The position numbers were made by a program, and so were the translations under genes. From Symsagittifera roscoffensis (Eukaryota; Xenacoelomorpha; Acoela; Convolutidae), in the NCBI RefSeq assembly GCF_963678635.1, contig NC_087070.1, forward strand, positions 20,755,461 through 20,815,460: a stretch of 60,000 nucleotides of DNA, written 5' to 3'. Below, in pieces: positions 22,226 to 33,900 of this stretch. The first letter of the stretch is position 1; each line of letters begins with the position of its first letter. The notes under the pieces are model-generated. The model worked only from the letters and a program-made list of their open reading frames with translations, was not told where the DNA came from and ran no database searches.

Positions 22226-23317
22226 TGAAATCGACCGAAAAAACAACCTGTTCTTTTGTTCCTACTACTTCGTGAAGTGACAGGATATATAACCTCAAAA
22301 ATGGCATTTTTGTTAGCTGCCTTCTCAAAAACTGAGGTATTAAGAATTGCTTGTTTTGGAAAACTAAAGAGATCGAACTTTAAACAAGAAAAATAGTGCA
22401 AGAATACAAATTTTAATGGCATAACAGTTTTTTTTATTATATTTCCCACAAAAATATTCGCCAATAATATTTTATTTTGTTGTGCCGAAAACTTAACTAA
22501 TCAATTTTTTAAACCTCGATTGGTCAAAACATGTGAAGGAAACAAAAAGGAGCAGAACTTAGAGTCTTGGCCTGGTTATAGGAATCTACATTCAAATCGG
22601 GTGTCAATAATTTTCTAAGTAATTTCTTTGTGGTCGTTTTTTAAGCTTTTCTAGGAACAACCAACAGATTGAGAACAAAGGATGTTAATATCCGAATCAT
22701 AGCAGAAACTATTTCAATTATGTTGAACAAATGTCCCGCGATGCAGCAAATTTGAAAAAATTTGGTCATACTTTTCAAGATGTCAAAAATTAGGAACGGA
22801 AAAATGGATCACAAATAGACTTTTTTGAATAGTTACCCAAATTATCCGACAGAATATATCGTACAAAAGAACATTTTCCTGTATCAAAGAAACACAAGGG
22901 TTGTTTTAAAATAACCATCTTAAATTATAGTTCCACAGAGAGATTTTCTTCCCTACGGTATATTGTAAATTTGAATCAAGTTCCACGTTTTCACTTATGA
23001 CCTACTTCGTTCCGCGTAGAACTGGACTAAAAATCAATTCAAGAGACAGTGATCGTCGCTACTTAACAGAACCTAACAGTTAAGCCTGGAGACATAAGGC
23101 ACAACTTAAAGTTCGAGTTTACATGAATAAATTAGAATGCACCTATTTAACCATAAGTAAAATTACTCATTTAAGATGCACCATTGGTGTTTTCAAAAAT
23201 TATCCATCATTGGTGTTTTCAGCTACCTGGTTTTAAGTTGCAGAGCATTTCTGAAGACCCCGATCAAGATTGGCGTTTTATAACTAAGTTACCGCATTTA
23301 AGTTTTTTGCCTTTCCA

Positions 23318-23556
23318 GCCTGTCGCAACCAAAATTGGGTTTTTACCGACAGCCACTACTTAAATTCAAAATTTCCAGACTTTGTACTACCGGCGTGGCT
23401 CCAAAAACTATCTGCAACCGGCGTTTCCGACGAAAACAACTGAATTCCGCACAATCAAAAAAGCTAGGTGGCTTTGGTGTTACTGGGTCAAAAGTATCCG
23501 CGATCGACTCTGCTGAAAAAAATTTGAAAAACGTATACGATTATATCGATTGGTAG
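23318..23556 (+). other. Possible exon-like patch, unrecognised
   Basis: An acceptor-like TTTTTTGCCTTTCCAG is followed by mixed-composition sequence open in more than one frame. One frame reads CRNQNWVFTDSHYLNSKF; another gives a 73-residue basic open frame from 23335. No family is recognised and no donor or partner exon is convincing. Confidence 0.15.
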
Positions 23557-23999
23557 AAATTATTTTAAGACCAACGATTTTGAAAGTTTGACATAAGAAG
23601 TTTGAAACGACATTCTGTATTGGCAAAAGACGAAGACCCCCCTAAACCATCATAGCTCTGTCCCAGTTCTTGAGTGTTGTCACAAAGCAAAAGATCAAAA
23701 CCAAAGTTCGAATGTTTCTTTTTGTCTCACAAACATGGTGCGAAAAAGAACCATGGAACCATTGTCAAAAAAAAAATTGCATTGGTATCGAGTGATTTGT
23801 CTAATTTTTTTGTTGTAATAAAACTGTTCACATTGTCATTTTCGCGTTCTCGCCTTATTACTTTAGAGAGTAATTTCAGCAGTTCGTATACGTGTAAGTC
23901 ATTAATTGAGCAAACACTCTGCGTGTTTGCTCACACAGTTTTTCCACTAATCCTTACTTCTTAGGTTTTTATTGAGGCCAAACGCAAACCGAATTAAAA

Positions 24000-24820
24000 A
24001 TTTTTGTAGTTATTGCAAGTTTTTTAAAGCGGTTTTATAGGCAACTCCGTAGTATAATACACGATATTGATATATTGGTTGTTTAAACTGCTAGTAAATT
24101 CTAATGAGAACAGATGAGCTGAGAAACTCTTTTGTTTGATAAAAATGCATATGAATCGATTGCAATTTTTTTCTGACTGATTCAATATGTTGGTTGAAAG
24201 TAACATTTCGATCCAAAATTAATCCCAGGTATTAAACTGCACTTTTTAGTCCTATCGTGTTTTGGTTCCAAGTAAAACTTTCAATTTTTTCCCCATTTGT
24301 AATTATTATTTGTGTTTTTCCTTTGTTTGTTGTAAGTTTATTGTTTTCCATCCATTCGGATATTAGTTCCAAATTTGTTTTAAGTTCTTTAGTTTCGTTG
24401 AGTATTCCAAAAAGTTTAGTGTCATCCGCATAAAGAATACATTCACAGTGCTGTCGTATATTGGGAAGATCCTTGATATAAATAAGAAAAAGCAGGGGAC
24501 CCAAAACAGAACTTTGAGGTACCCTACAATGAAGCTTCTCTGTTGCTGAATAATTGCTCGAATGAAAGACATAGTGGTGTCTATTGCTGAGGTAGGATTT
24601 AAGTAAATTAAGAGGAATGCCTCTCAGCCCTTAAAGGTGACACTGTGAATAAGGGTATTATGATCAACGGTATCGAAAGCTTTAGATAGATCTAAGAGTG
24701 TGCAGTGCGTTAATTTAACAGTATTATTGCTTTCAATAAGAACCTCTAAAGTTTCCACAATTGCATCAATTGTAGAGCTTTTGTTACGAAATCCAAACTG
24801 TTTATTGCTTAATCAGATTT
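24000..24820 (-). pseudogene. Non-LTR (LINE) reverse transcriptase fragment, broken
   Basis: Minus-strand frames, joined over stops and shifts, give the ordered motifs of a LINE reverse transcriptase: QFGFRNKSSTIDAI (RT fingers), LLDLSKAFDTVDH (motif A catalytic Asp), VPQSSVLGPLLFLIYI (motif B region), YADDTKLF (motif C catalytic pair, codons at 24421-24432), a W-x-x-x-N-K-L-T-T-N-K-G-K-T thumb-adjacent segment, and YLGLILDRNVTFNQHI. The motif order and spacing fit the Jockey/CR1/L2-type assemblage more than RTE or R2, but the clade is not settled. No endonuclease domain, 5' end or tail was found, and several in-frame stops make it inactive. Confidence 0.85.
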
Positions 24821-25060
24821 TGGGCTTGGTTCCTCCGCTCTTTTTTAAAATATAATAATAATTTTTTTCTGGCTTCTATTCCTCAATTCCATTTTTTATA
24901 ATTGGAGATATCGATCTCATCGCCGATTTTTCTAAGCCCACTTGTAGCGCTCTTACATTTTATCCATAGGTCTGCCCTCCAGGTCCCGGTTGTCGCAACT
25001 TCATGACCAGACATTCGTGGTTCATTTGCAGACTATGGCAACCAAAGGTTATTTTTTTTC
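24821..25060 (-). other. Coding-like segment next to the LINE fragment, unrecognised
   Basis: The minus-strand translation runs NEPRMSGHEVATTGTWRAD and continues with a Lys/Arg-rich stretch, fairly continuous apart from a stop. It may belong to the linker upstream of the LINE reverse transcriptase or be a separate decayed protein. It sits directly upstream of the RT in the same orientation. Confidence 0.25.
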
Positions 25061-25574
25061 GCGGCTATAAACTCACAGTATTATATAAATATTGGTTTGT
25101 GGATTGATATTCAGCGCAAATTTTTTTCTTAATTGTATCATAAATTGAACAAACATATTGCTCATTTTTTTGCTTTCATAGATTCATGTCATGTAAACTA
25201 CCAGTATATTGAACAACCATTGAAACAATTGTTTTTCATAACAGAATTCGTTGAAATTTAGGGAAAAAAAGTTTTAAAAATTTAGTTTTTCTTATGAGAC
25301 CTTTTTGGTGATGTAAGTAATAATAGTTTGTGATTATTATGTACCTAATAATGTTTAAAATAAACCTATTGAGTGATACCAAGTATCTATTGACACAGTT
25401 GATGAAACATGGTGCTGTAGAGTAAAAGGTTGCGGGATCGGATCTGACCCGGGAAAAAGAACCATTTGATTCAATTCATTTACTATGATTATCTTCAACA
25501 TTTCCTTCAGTCAGTACTGTTTCAGCGATGATTCAGAGTTGCTCAGAATCTGCAAAATTGAGTGTCTTTAGTGA

Positions 25575-25830
25575 CACTGGTGGTGGTTTATAAACCAGCC
25601 GATGTTTAAACCAGCTGCCATATAAACCAGCAGACAATGCGTAACTGTTATATAATAGTTATGTACCAATTATATAACAGTTACGAAAGTTGTGCAAATT
25701 TGATTCATATGACGTAACTTTTTGGCTGGTTTATATACTTTGGTTTCATATGACGTAAATTTTTGGCCGGTTTATATACACTGCCTATATTCGGTTGGTT
25801 TATACTTCGGCTGGTTTATTCACACTCGAC
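25575..25830. repeat. Nested palindrome with tandem TTTATA/AACCAGC motifs
   Basis: A perfect 16-base stem, GTAACTGTTATATAAT and its complement ATTATATAACAGTTAC, is separated by about 16 bases (near 25637-25684). Outside it, several ATAAACCAGC copies on the left face several GCTGGTTTATA copies on the right, so the whole block folds. Likely an inverted-repeat transposon relic. Confidence 0.75.
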
Positions 25831-26013
25831 ACTGGTACATTGCTGTTAGAAAATTGTATTTTCAATGATAAAAAGATATAAAAATTGAGCAGTTCTTCCA
25901 TAACAATATCATCTTCCACATCTCCACTATAAGTTGAAGACGTGCCGAAGAAACCGCAAATTTTGGTCCAAGAAAATAAATAACTCTGAAAATGGGATTA
26001 TGTACGTTAAAAA

Positions 26014-26135
26014 AATGGCTTTTTTAGATTCTGAACTGGTTGATCTCAAAAAATTATTATAGAATGAATTTATAGAATGAAAAATTGGCCTTTTTAGATT
26101 CTGAACTGGTTAATCTCAAAACATTATTATGGAAT
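26014..26135 (+). repeat. Local tandem duplication, ~70-bp unit, two copies
   Basis: The step TTTTTAGATTCTGAACTGGT, followed by T(G/A)ATCTCAAAA(A/C)ATTATTAT(A/G)GAATGAA, occurs twice in direct orientation. Few differences, so fairly recent. Confidence 0.85.
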
Positions 26136-27733
26136 GAAAAAAATCAATCGTTTATAAAAATCGATAATATCAAATGTTAGTATTAGTTTAAAGAGCAAAA
26201 AATGGTTGATACCAATTTGGTTTTTCTCATTTTTAAAGATTTCCTTTGGTCAGGGCTTCATTTTCTAGTCTGAGAGCTTGAAATCGAGTAAACCTTGTAG
26301 CCTCTTTTGTGAAATTACACAGTAAAACAATAAAGTTTCCTTTTTTTGAACTTGATATTGAGAACAGGTTATCAAAAAGAGTGATAAAAAACATCATAAA
26401 ATTTTCTGAAAGTGAAATTAATCTTCCAACGACAGGCTATCAATCTTAGCAAGTCGTATTAAAATAGCATAACATGAGCCATTAAATATAACTAAATTTG
26501 TGGTCCTTAGATCTGCATTAAGGTAAACATTAATGTCAGGCTATTGTAATGGTATTTAGAAACCCCTCAAATCAGCTGAAGTAATTTACTAGCAAAAGTA
26601 AAATTTGATCATGATTTATCTGAGTTATTTTCCTAAAGCTGGGGCTAATGAGGTTTTTGAAAGAAAAAACTAAAATTATGGCTATTTTTTGAAGGACAAA
26701 ATGAAAAAACTTATAGGCCAAATACATCCGATCGGCGTGACAACTTAATGACATCATCCTGATTTGAAATTAAAATCATTTCTCTAAAGCTGGAAATTAA
26801 CCGCGATGTGGGGGATTTTAACGTCAAAACAAGGTGACTTATTTGATTTATTGTTCAAATCCACTTTCTAAGTCTCAGGAATTATGATAGATATAAATAA
26901 ACATTCGCAGCTTTTCCAAGTGTTTATGCCCCCGTCCTGCCCTCTCACTTTTACAATGTCCACAAAACCACAAAAATGGTTATTATTTTCCAGCGTAATC
27001 CCAACTCTAAGCGCACTTTTTATGCTTAAGCGTTCAGTTCAAGAAGAGAAAAAACACATTTCCCCTCCCCAAATTAACCAAGTGAACGATCGTCCCCTAT
27101 AGTTAACTGGCAACGCTCAAAAGCCAACATATAACCTGCTGAATTCTGATTGAATAAAAAATTATCTCCAACTAACGATGCCATCTCCTCCCAAAAAAGA
27201 TTTGGCAGAGATTATTTACTTGGTCTGAACTTTTAATATTCGTGACTTGTGACGAAATAGATGTTTGTCTTTTTTTGGATTTTTTATTTGGCTTCCGAAA
27301 AGTCTGGGTCGAAATCCACGACTAATCATCAGACTTAATAAACGGACAAAACTCGCAAGTTGGACGGGGTTTTCAAATCGCGGACAAAATATCGAAAGTT
27401 TTGGTCGCAAGAGTCTGGAAAATAGCTGTGATATATTCTGAATTTATGTCACACTAGTCCGAACATGCAGTCTCGCCAGTCTGGATACCAGTCTCAGAAG
27501 TTACGATTGATATCGGGCAAATGTTCCATAAGCGTAATTAGGAGGATATAACTTAGAGTTTTTGAAGGCTTAATGAAACGATGATAAAAAGTCAAATTTC
27601 GAAACGTCAGGAAATGAAAATCAGAATAAAATAAAAACAAGTTTCAGAGAATCAAAATTTAAATTGTTAGCAACACTTATGGTTTAGTCGTATATGAAAT
27701 ACAAAAAGAATAGTATAAATTATACATAAATTT

Positions 27734-28006
27734 GTGGCAATGAAAAAGTCCAACAGCCGAAAAAGCAGCAGCTTTCTTTTCAAAGCCACTTTCTTTTCAA
27801 ATCGGTCGCGCCGGACGCGTCTAAGTTTCCGCAATCACACCGATGGCGGGCGCATCACTTTGGTCAGCAAAGTCTCGAAATGTGGAAATTCCGTTGCTGC
27901 GTTCTTAAAACACCCAGTTTTGAACGCGACCATCTGGAAATTAAGAAAAAAACGTTCGCGATACTATGAACCACAACCTCAGTATCAGCTGAACATTTTT
28001 TTCTAA
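27734..28006 (+). CDS. Doubtful small basic ORF, unknown
   Basis: An ATG-initiated 90-residue frame, rich in Lys, Arg and Ser, with a locally higher GC content than its flanks (for example CGGTCGCGCCGGACGCGTC). No family resemblance, signal peptide or membrane segment. The composition shift could equally mark an exon on the other strand, where a CTTAATTTCCAG acceptor is followed by a 33-codon frame, or a repeat. Confidence 0.2.
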   Translation: MAMKKSNSRKSSSFLFKATFFSNRSRRTRLSFRNHTDGGRITLVSKVSKCGNSVAAFLKHPVLNATIWKLRKKRSRYYEPQPQYQLNIFF

Positions 28007-28557
28007 TTTAAAATTTGGTCATGTTAAAAATATCTAAGCTTCACAAAAATTGAGATTTAAAAAAGGTTAAGCTGTTTAAAATTTTAAGCTGTTTAAAAAA
28101 TTTTTATTTTCAGTTTCCAAACTTGTCAGAAAAAAAACTACAACTACAAAGTTTATTCGGACAATTGCTACAACATAAATTTTATATCTCTATCATAAAA
28201 GACTATAAAATCAAAATAAATTTTTATCAAAGAAAGTGGTTAAAATGTCTTGTTTGAAAACGCACGCGTTTTTTTTTTCTGCTTCAGTATGTTTTCGTTT
28301 CACAAAAAAATTATATTTTCGTATCACGGAAATTTTGAAAGACTCCGACATCAGTATCAGGTCATCTGAGAAAAGAACAGGCTCGACTTATTGGCATCAA
28401 AACCTTTTATTTGACGAAAAAGTGGTCTGATTCGACGCGAACGCAAACTTGGGCTGATAATTCAAGCAAGTGATGACCCTTTATTCACTTTTTAGCATAA
28501 TATCGGAAAAAAAGTATAAAATTATAACAAAAAAAGTAAAAAAGTATTACAAATTAT

Positions 28558-28612
28558 AATACCCTATGGGTCGGCAGGTGGTCAAATCGCCCCCAATCCT
28601 TATATCCGCTGG
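28558..28612 (+). repeat. Right-end fragment of the hAT-type MITE family
   Basis: ACCCTATGGGTCGGCAGGTGG, then a decayed ATATCCGCTGG terminus, matches the last ~55 bases of the family. Confidence 0.6.
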
Positions 28613-29269
28613 TGCTGCAGTGAATTTGAAAATAGTTATCCATCAAGAGCCGAACACGCTGCAAAATTCTAGTATATTTTACTCAAATGGTTCTCAAGTG
28701 TTCAATATTGAAAAAAAAATTTCAAAAGAATTTTTTTGAAGAGCTTCTAGAATGGATTTTTTCAAATATCATCATTAAAGATTAATCCAAATATTCTGCA
28801 ATCTGAAAACAAAAAATAGAAAATCCTGCTTGCGACATCATCTGGGCCACGGCAACTGCTTAAGAAATATATGATATGATCAGAAAGCTTTTTGAACTAT
28901 GTTTTAATATTATAATTGAATCGTTTGTTTTATCTTTTTGCTTGTTTTTTTTTGTAGAAAAACAAGAGTGTTTGCCCGCATTGACTTTGCAAACCTATTC
29001 AGTACTGTCCGAGCATTTGAACTGCTTTTTTGAAACAAGAAGTAATAACGCAGATCAAACATTTTCAAATTTGCGTGATCTTGTAGTTACAGATGTACCT
29101 GATTTTCAAACAACTTGATCATTGATGCGTATTGAACTGTAAAAACTGAGCAATTGAACTGTTCACGCCCAAATAAATTTTTCCGTAAAAGTGTAAGGGA
29201 ACTCAGACATATACAAAAAAAAACTAATCATGAATAGCAGAAGCGCATGTAGGTAGAAAAATATCAAAC

Positions 29270-29541
29270 TAAGTTGAGACAATGAGTTAGAAGAGCTAGA
29301 AATTACCAGACTAAGATGAGAGCGTGTGTTTCGAAGAATTAGAAAAATATCATCTAAAATGAGAAAGAGCATGAGTTGAAGAGTTCAAAAATACCACACT
29401 ATGATGAGAGCGCGAGTTTCGAATAGTTAGAAAAAAGACTAAGATGAGAGCATGAGTTAGAAGAGTTACAAAATAACGGATTGAGATGCAAACGTGAGTT
29501 AGAAGTGTTGGAAAAAACCAGACTAAGATGAGAGCGTGAGT
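29270..29541 (+). repeat. Degenerate minisatellite, ~45-50-bp period, about six units
   Basis: Units built on CTAAGATGAGAGCGTGAGTT followed by AGAAGAGTTAGAAAAATACC recur with substitutions and small indels. Short open frames on the minus strand over the array are repeat translations. Confidence 0.85.
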
Positions 29542-29637
29542 TATATTTTTTTAGGAGGAATTGAGAATCTGAAAAATATCGAGTTTCGATACGAGCTTAT
29601 TTATTCACTTTCAGTAAAAGGTCGTGAAACCCTAGAA

Positions 29638-30157
29638 GAGACTGCTCGTATCAGGAAGAAACCCTGAAAACATCCCGACTGCCTATAAAGGTCTATAGAA
29701 CAGCGTTTGCTTTAGAAAAAACGACGAATTTCTCAATCAAAAATAAAAAAGAAATCTGCTTTTTTTTTAAATTTGTTTAAACCATCCCACCACACGCCAT
29801 ATGAAGTACAAAGTGATAAAATTTGCTCCTAGTTTTGCAGAAATTACAATAATAAACCTGCATCAACAAATTTGTCACAATTTCTCAGAGCGATTATATC
29901 TCCAATTACGCAATAATAGCGCGAAATATATCGCGCGTTACTTGTCTCATATATGCAATTTTTGAACCCTCATAAATTTACTAAAAATGATCACAGGTGA
30001 AATATTTTGGTTAATTTGAGCTCAAGATAACAATATTTTTCGGTTGATATAAACAAATCCGTCAAAAAAATTTTTGTTAAAAGTCGAATTTTTTTTGGTG
30101 AAAAAAACCACGCCGAGCACAATTGTTGCGACACTTTCTTAAAAACCCGTAACAATT
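29638..30157 (-). repeat. HINE-like element, copy 6 (divergent)
   Basis: Reverse orientation, starting ACTGCTCGTATCAGGAAG and ending near ACTTTCTTAAAAACCCGTAACAATT. The order of blocks is kept (the CCACACGCCATAT step, then AATAGCGCGAAATATATCGCGCG), but identity is clearly lower than in the other copies. An older insertion. Confidence 0.8.
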
Positions 30158-30793
30158 ACTAAAGCAAACCGAATTTTTACGAATTAAAAAGCGAGCAAGT
30201 AAAATCAGTTTAATCGAACTCTGATAACGAAGTTTTAGCCAAAATCAAAAAGTTTCCAGACTCAAAAGTACGACCCAGAAAACCATTGCAATTTACCTGG
30301 AATATTTTCAAGGTTTTTTTCTCGTGCACTTAAATTCTTTCAGGTATTGCAAGCAAAATTTGTTTCCAAATAATATTTAAAATGAAGTTTGATTTAAGAA
30401 AAAAATGTTTCTTTACTACTAATTTTCTCTACTGGTGTGGAAGAAATATTGTAAATGATTGTTAAAATGGGGATATTTGCTACTACTTTTACCTAACTTT
30501 GAGGGACAAATATTTGGTGATTAATTTTTAAAGAAAGTTTGTGGCAAAATTTTTTTTGTCACTTATGTTCGTTCTTGGTTCTCGGCATATTTCGAAAATT
30601 TAATTGGCAGACCTAAAAAAACTGTCTTCAAGTTGTTAAGATATTATGATTTTAGAATAAAACATTTTTTCTCAGCAAATTGACGCCGAGTAGTTTAGAA
30701 TGTTATCTTCAATTGTTAAAAATATTTCTGTTCATCTTTTCAGTTTTCCGAAATCATAAAATAGTTTTATAGAAAAAAGGCATAAATTCTGTA

Positions 30794-31100
30794 ATTGGTC
30801 CGATTTTCGAAGAAAGAAACGGGACATTTGTAGTCAGGGTGTTTTTTTCACTGAACTTATTTTGACTTTTTTAGCAGTTTTTTACGGAACTTGTTTGTTA
30901 TCATTTGAAAATACTGTTGTTCTGAACTCAAGTCTTAAAAGACTTTTAACCTGTAATTTTTTGTTTAATGATTGCAAATTTGGCCAATTTAGGACAATTA
31001 TCAAGCGATATATTTTGTGCTATAAGCGCGTAAGCGGAGACTCAACCCGTTTCCAAGTTGGATTGAGGCATGCTCCTTGGTCTATTCAGTACTTTGTTAT
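30794..31100 (+). repeat. HINE-like element, copy 7 (5' part, divergent)
   Basis: Starts TTGGTCCGATTTTCGAAGAAAG and runs through GGACAATTATCAAGCGATATATT and GCGCGTAAGCGGAGAC before similarity fades. The 3' part is missing. It lies about 350 bases upstream of a MITE insertion. Confidence 0.7.
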
Positions 31101-31445
31101 ATGCAAAATCAGGGGCAAATCTAGGATTAACTCGAAGAATTGCGGATTTTGAATTAAATTTTGAAAATTTTGTCGACCAATTTTTAGGTCGATCAAATTG
31201 ATTTTCCGAGTGCTCCTAGAAAACAATTAAGTCCTTAATTTGACGCGTTTCTCAAAACTCTCGTGTGATTGTTTGATTATTTAAAAAAAAACAAAGAAAA
31301 GGTTATGAAGCAGCTTTATTTTGTTTTAATTTTATTTCACTCAGCAGAAACAAGTTCACCACATAATTTGTCATCAAATGGTCATACAAAATTGTCCAGT
31401 TTTTGTTTAACCAAATATTGCCAAATTTGGAGGAAAATGAAGACA

Positions 31446-31453
31446 CTATGGAG
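31446..31453. repeat. Left target-site duplication CTATGGAG
   Basis: Eight bases directly before CAGGGGCGGACC, identical to 31868-31875. Confidence 0.93.
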
Positions 31454-31867
31454 CAGGGGCGGACCTAGGTTTTTCTCGAGGGGGGGGGGGCGGATTTTGA
31501 CGACATTTTTTTTAGGTCGACCAAATTGACTTTTCGAACTCTCCCAAAGCACTGTTTTGCCCCTATTTTGGCAAAATTTTCTGCGCCGCAGGCAAATTTT
31601 TGAAAAAACAGTCAAAAAAGCCGTTTTTGGGCACTTGTTGGAAAATTTTGACCAAAAAATTGCATTTTTTTGGCGCGGGCTCCCCCTCAAAGTTAGTATA
31701 TATTGGCGCCAAAGGCGCCTTTAGAAAAATTTTAGGGTCAGTCGGCCAAAAATGGATTTCTGAAAAAGTATCAAAGGGGGGACCCTTTGGGTCGGCAGGG
31801 GGTCGAATCCCTGAAGGGGGGAGGGGGCGTCCGCCCCCCCGCCCCCCTTCCTCCTAAATCCGCCCTG
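31454..31867 (+). mobile_element. hAT-type MITE, complete, 414 bp
   Basis: Begins CAGGGGCGGACCTAGG and ends CCTAAATCCGCCCTG, an imperfect terminal inverted repeat, inside perfect 8-bp duplications CTATGGAG. Internal landmarks are TTCGAACTCTCCCAAAGCA, CTGCGCCGCAGGCAAA, TATATTGGCGCCAAAGGCGC (itself palindromic) and GGGACCCTTTGGGTCGGCAG. No transposase is present, so it must move in trans. This is the cleanest single-unit copy in the window. Open frames across it are repeat translations. Confidence 0.93.
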
Positions 31868-31875
31868 CTATGGAG
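31868..31875. repeat. Right target-site duplication CTATGGAG
   Basis: Directly follows the CCGCCCTG terminus and exactly matches 31446-31453. Confidence 0.93.
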
Positions 31876-32785
31876 TTTGAGTTAAACAATATTGCTTCTA
31901 TCCGGCCAATTACACAAATGATTTTACCCTTTTTGATTTCATTACGCATAATTAGGCCCATTTGCAATGTTCAAATGCCCAGATTATCTTCATTGCGGTC
32001 AAAAAACGTTCCATTGAAAAATTTTACTTAGTTGCCAAAGTTGATCTAAAAACAACATTATTATACGTGATCTCTCACTTGCTTCAACAAGCAAAATTGT
32101 TTGTTAGATAAATACGAGGTTAAATATGTCATTTTCAAATAATAAACCATGTTATTTAGATTTTTGTCGGTCTCCCAAAGTAATATGAGCACAAGGCCGA
32201 TCTATCACATTAGTAAGTCAAGGTACTTTTTTTGTTTCTGAAGCAACTTTTACATTAGGCCAATTTGGATAGATTTGTGATATAGAAACTCTTTCATGCT
32301 CATTTTTCTCTCCTTACTTTTATGATAATCTGATTAATAATTTCAAAAATATTTTAACAAGCGTTTTTTTTTTGAATTACAGAGCGCTTCCTCAAGGCAT
32401 GATCTATTATGTTTTTTGACGAAGTTTATTGATGCTCACGCAAAAAACTATTTATTTGATGCTCACGCAAAAAACTATTTAAGTATAATAATTGTTTACA
32501 GCTTAGAAAGATTGAGCGCCAGTTTAAAGTTTAGTGTACATAACTCATACATGGAAAACAATCGCTTCAGTATTCTTTGAAAATTTTTTGCTTCAGTTTC
32601 AACTAGTATTTTGAAACAGATTTATGTTTCTGATGTTGCCGAAAACGAATAACATTTAAAATTCCGTTTTGCTCAGCCTTTCGCTAACTATCGTTAATTG
32701 GTTGGATTCGATTGGATGAAGCTCAACATTAATCTGTAAGATAGATCAGAAACCCCCTCAACTGCATTTTGAAGGCTCAGTTAAC
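31876..32785. other. AT-rich DNA between the MITE and the LTR element
   Basis: No gene recognised. A 27-base direct duplication containing GATGCTCACGCAAAAAACTA occurs twice near 32432-32483. Confidence 0.55.
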
Positions 32786-32790
32786 GCCAC

Positions 32791-33000
32791 AAATAAAAGT
32801 GTGCAAATACCACTGGTAATCTATTCTAAATAAACTTAGTTAAAAGACTAAAATAAAGTTTTGAACTAAAACTGACTGAAGTCTTAAAAGAACAACTAGT
32901 GACGCGAAGACCACTGGACTTCGAACGGCAAACGTTGACCGGTACGTAATTATCACACAGAATTCAAGGTCAAAACATATTGAAAATACATAATCACAAC
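32791..33000 (-). repeat. 3' LTR of the gypsy element
   Basis: Direct repeat of the copy at 38529-38739, sharing GTGCAAATACCACTGGTAAT, GACTGAAGTCTTAAAAGAAC and AACGGCAAACGTTGACCGGT. The segment before it on the sense strand is only weakly purine-rich, so the polypurine tract is poorly preserved. Confidence 0.92.
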
Positions 33001-33002
33001 GT

Positions 33003-33900
33003 TCCACACTGCACTAAAAAATTGTATCTACACTTTCCCTGTGTAGCCAATATCACACATATACTCCATTCTCCCCTCACTCCACGAGGGCAAAAATTGA
33101 ACAAAAAGTATCAGCGTTCAGCGCCAATGGAATTTACAGAGATGATACAAATTAAAATGGAGATGACTATGTGATAATAATTACAGGCTACCTACAAGAT
33201 GAAACAAATATATACAACGACTAGACAACTGAAGATATGTTATGTACAATTAGGGTCATGTGACATATGAACAAACTGAACAGACTAAACTAAATAAGTC
33301 TTCTAGTGGTGTCAAGTATGCCGATGGGGACTCTAATGAAAACACTGTCTCATGACTTTTTGATGCTGCGAAGGTTATGAGGGGTTCCTCGTCCGAATCT
33401 AATATTTCCGTGGTCGTCGCTCCTGAAGACACCTGCAATATGAATCGCCTGTCTTTGTAAATTTTTGGGGGACCTGGATTTCTTCTAGGACGTCGCTCGC
33501 TTCGGGACCTCTACTGTTGGAACCTCTGTGGTTTCCTCTGGTGAGCTCTCAATCATAATAGGGTTATTGCTTGTGCCCACCGATGATGCGTTGAAAGTCT
33601 GTGAGGCCGTTTCTTTCGCAAGTGATCGTCCCGACTGATCTAAAGCACTATCACTAGTAAATGTTTGAGAGTTAAGTACAGTCTCCAAGGTGGTTCCCAA
33701 ATAATCCTCTATAACTTTTTCCCAATGGTCTAAGTCTAACGAAAAATCTAGATCCGAATAAGCGAATTTTGACCCTTTAAAGATCGGTACTTTTGTTCTC
33801 CTCCTTTTTGTGCCCTTCACTTCGCTGGTACATAAGATGTTGACGAGCCAGTTTTGTTCGTGTCCCTTTTCTTCGATGGCGACTTTTTCTTTCGTTTCCC
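33003..33900 (-). pseudogene. C-terminal tail of gypsy pol, broken
   Basis: The open segment 33820-33485 encodes a 111-residue polar stretch rich in Ser, Thr and Glu with a basic start (MKGTKRRRTKVPIFKG). A second open piece at 33438-33256 carries on in similar style. No domain is recognised. Its place between integrase and the 3' LTR suggests the tail of pol or a small accessory frame; an envelope-type membrane segment is not visible. Confidence 0.5.

Larger units (their letters stand above)
20350..23990. other. AT-rich DNA upstream of the GPCR gene
   Basis: Should include the receptor promoter and any 5' non-coding exon on the minus strand; no TATA or initiator can be assigned. Two short patches of more mixed composition (22081-22225 and 23318-23556) are listed separately as doubtful exons. 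No known repeat family was recognised. Confidence 0.5.
26140..29265. other. AT-rich intergenic DNA
   Basis: No recognised gene. It contains a 90-codon basic open frame of mixed composition at 27734-28006 (separate entry) and a short MITE fragment at 28558-28612. Other open frames here are short and AT-driven. Confidence 0.5.

Noticed and set aside
25371-25450. tRNA-like stretch with GGATCGGATCTGACCC
   Set aside because: The B box departs from consensus and no cloverleaf can be drawn; no related tail was found.
30862-31152. 96-codon frame as a possible protein
   Set aside because: It lies over a decayed HINE-like copy and has no counterpart in the other copies.
31269-31857. Overlapping frames on both strands around 31.3-31.9 kb
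   Set aside because: They are translations of the hAT-type MITE, and similar peptides appear wherever the MITE occurs (7.9, 47.3 and 53.2 kb).
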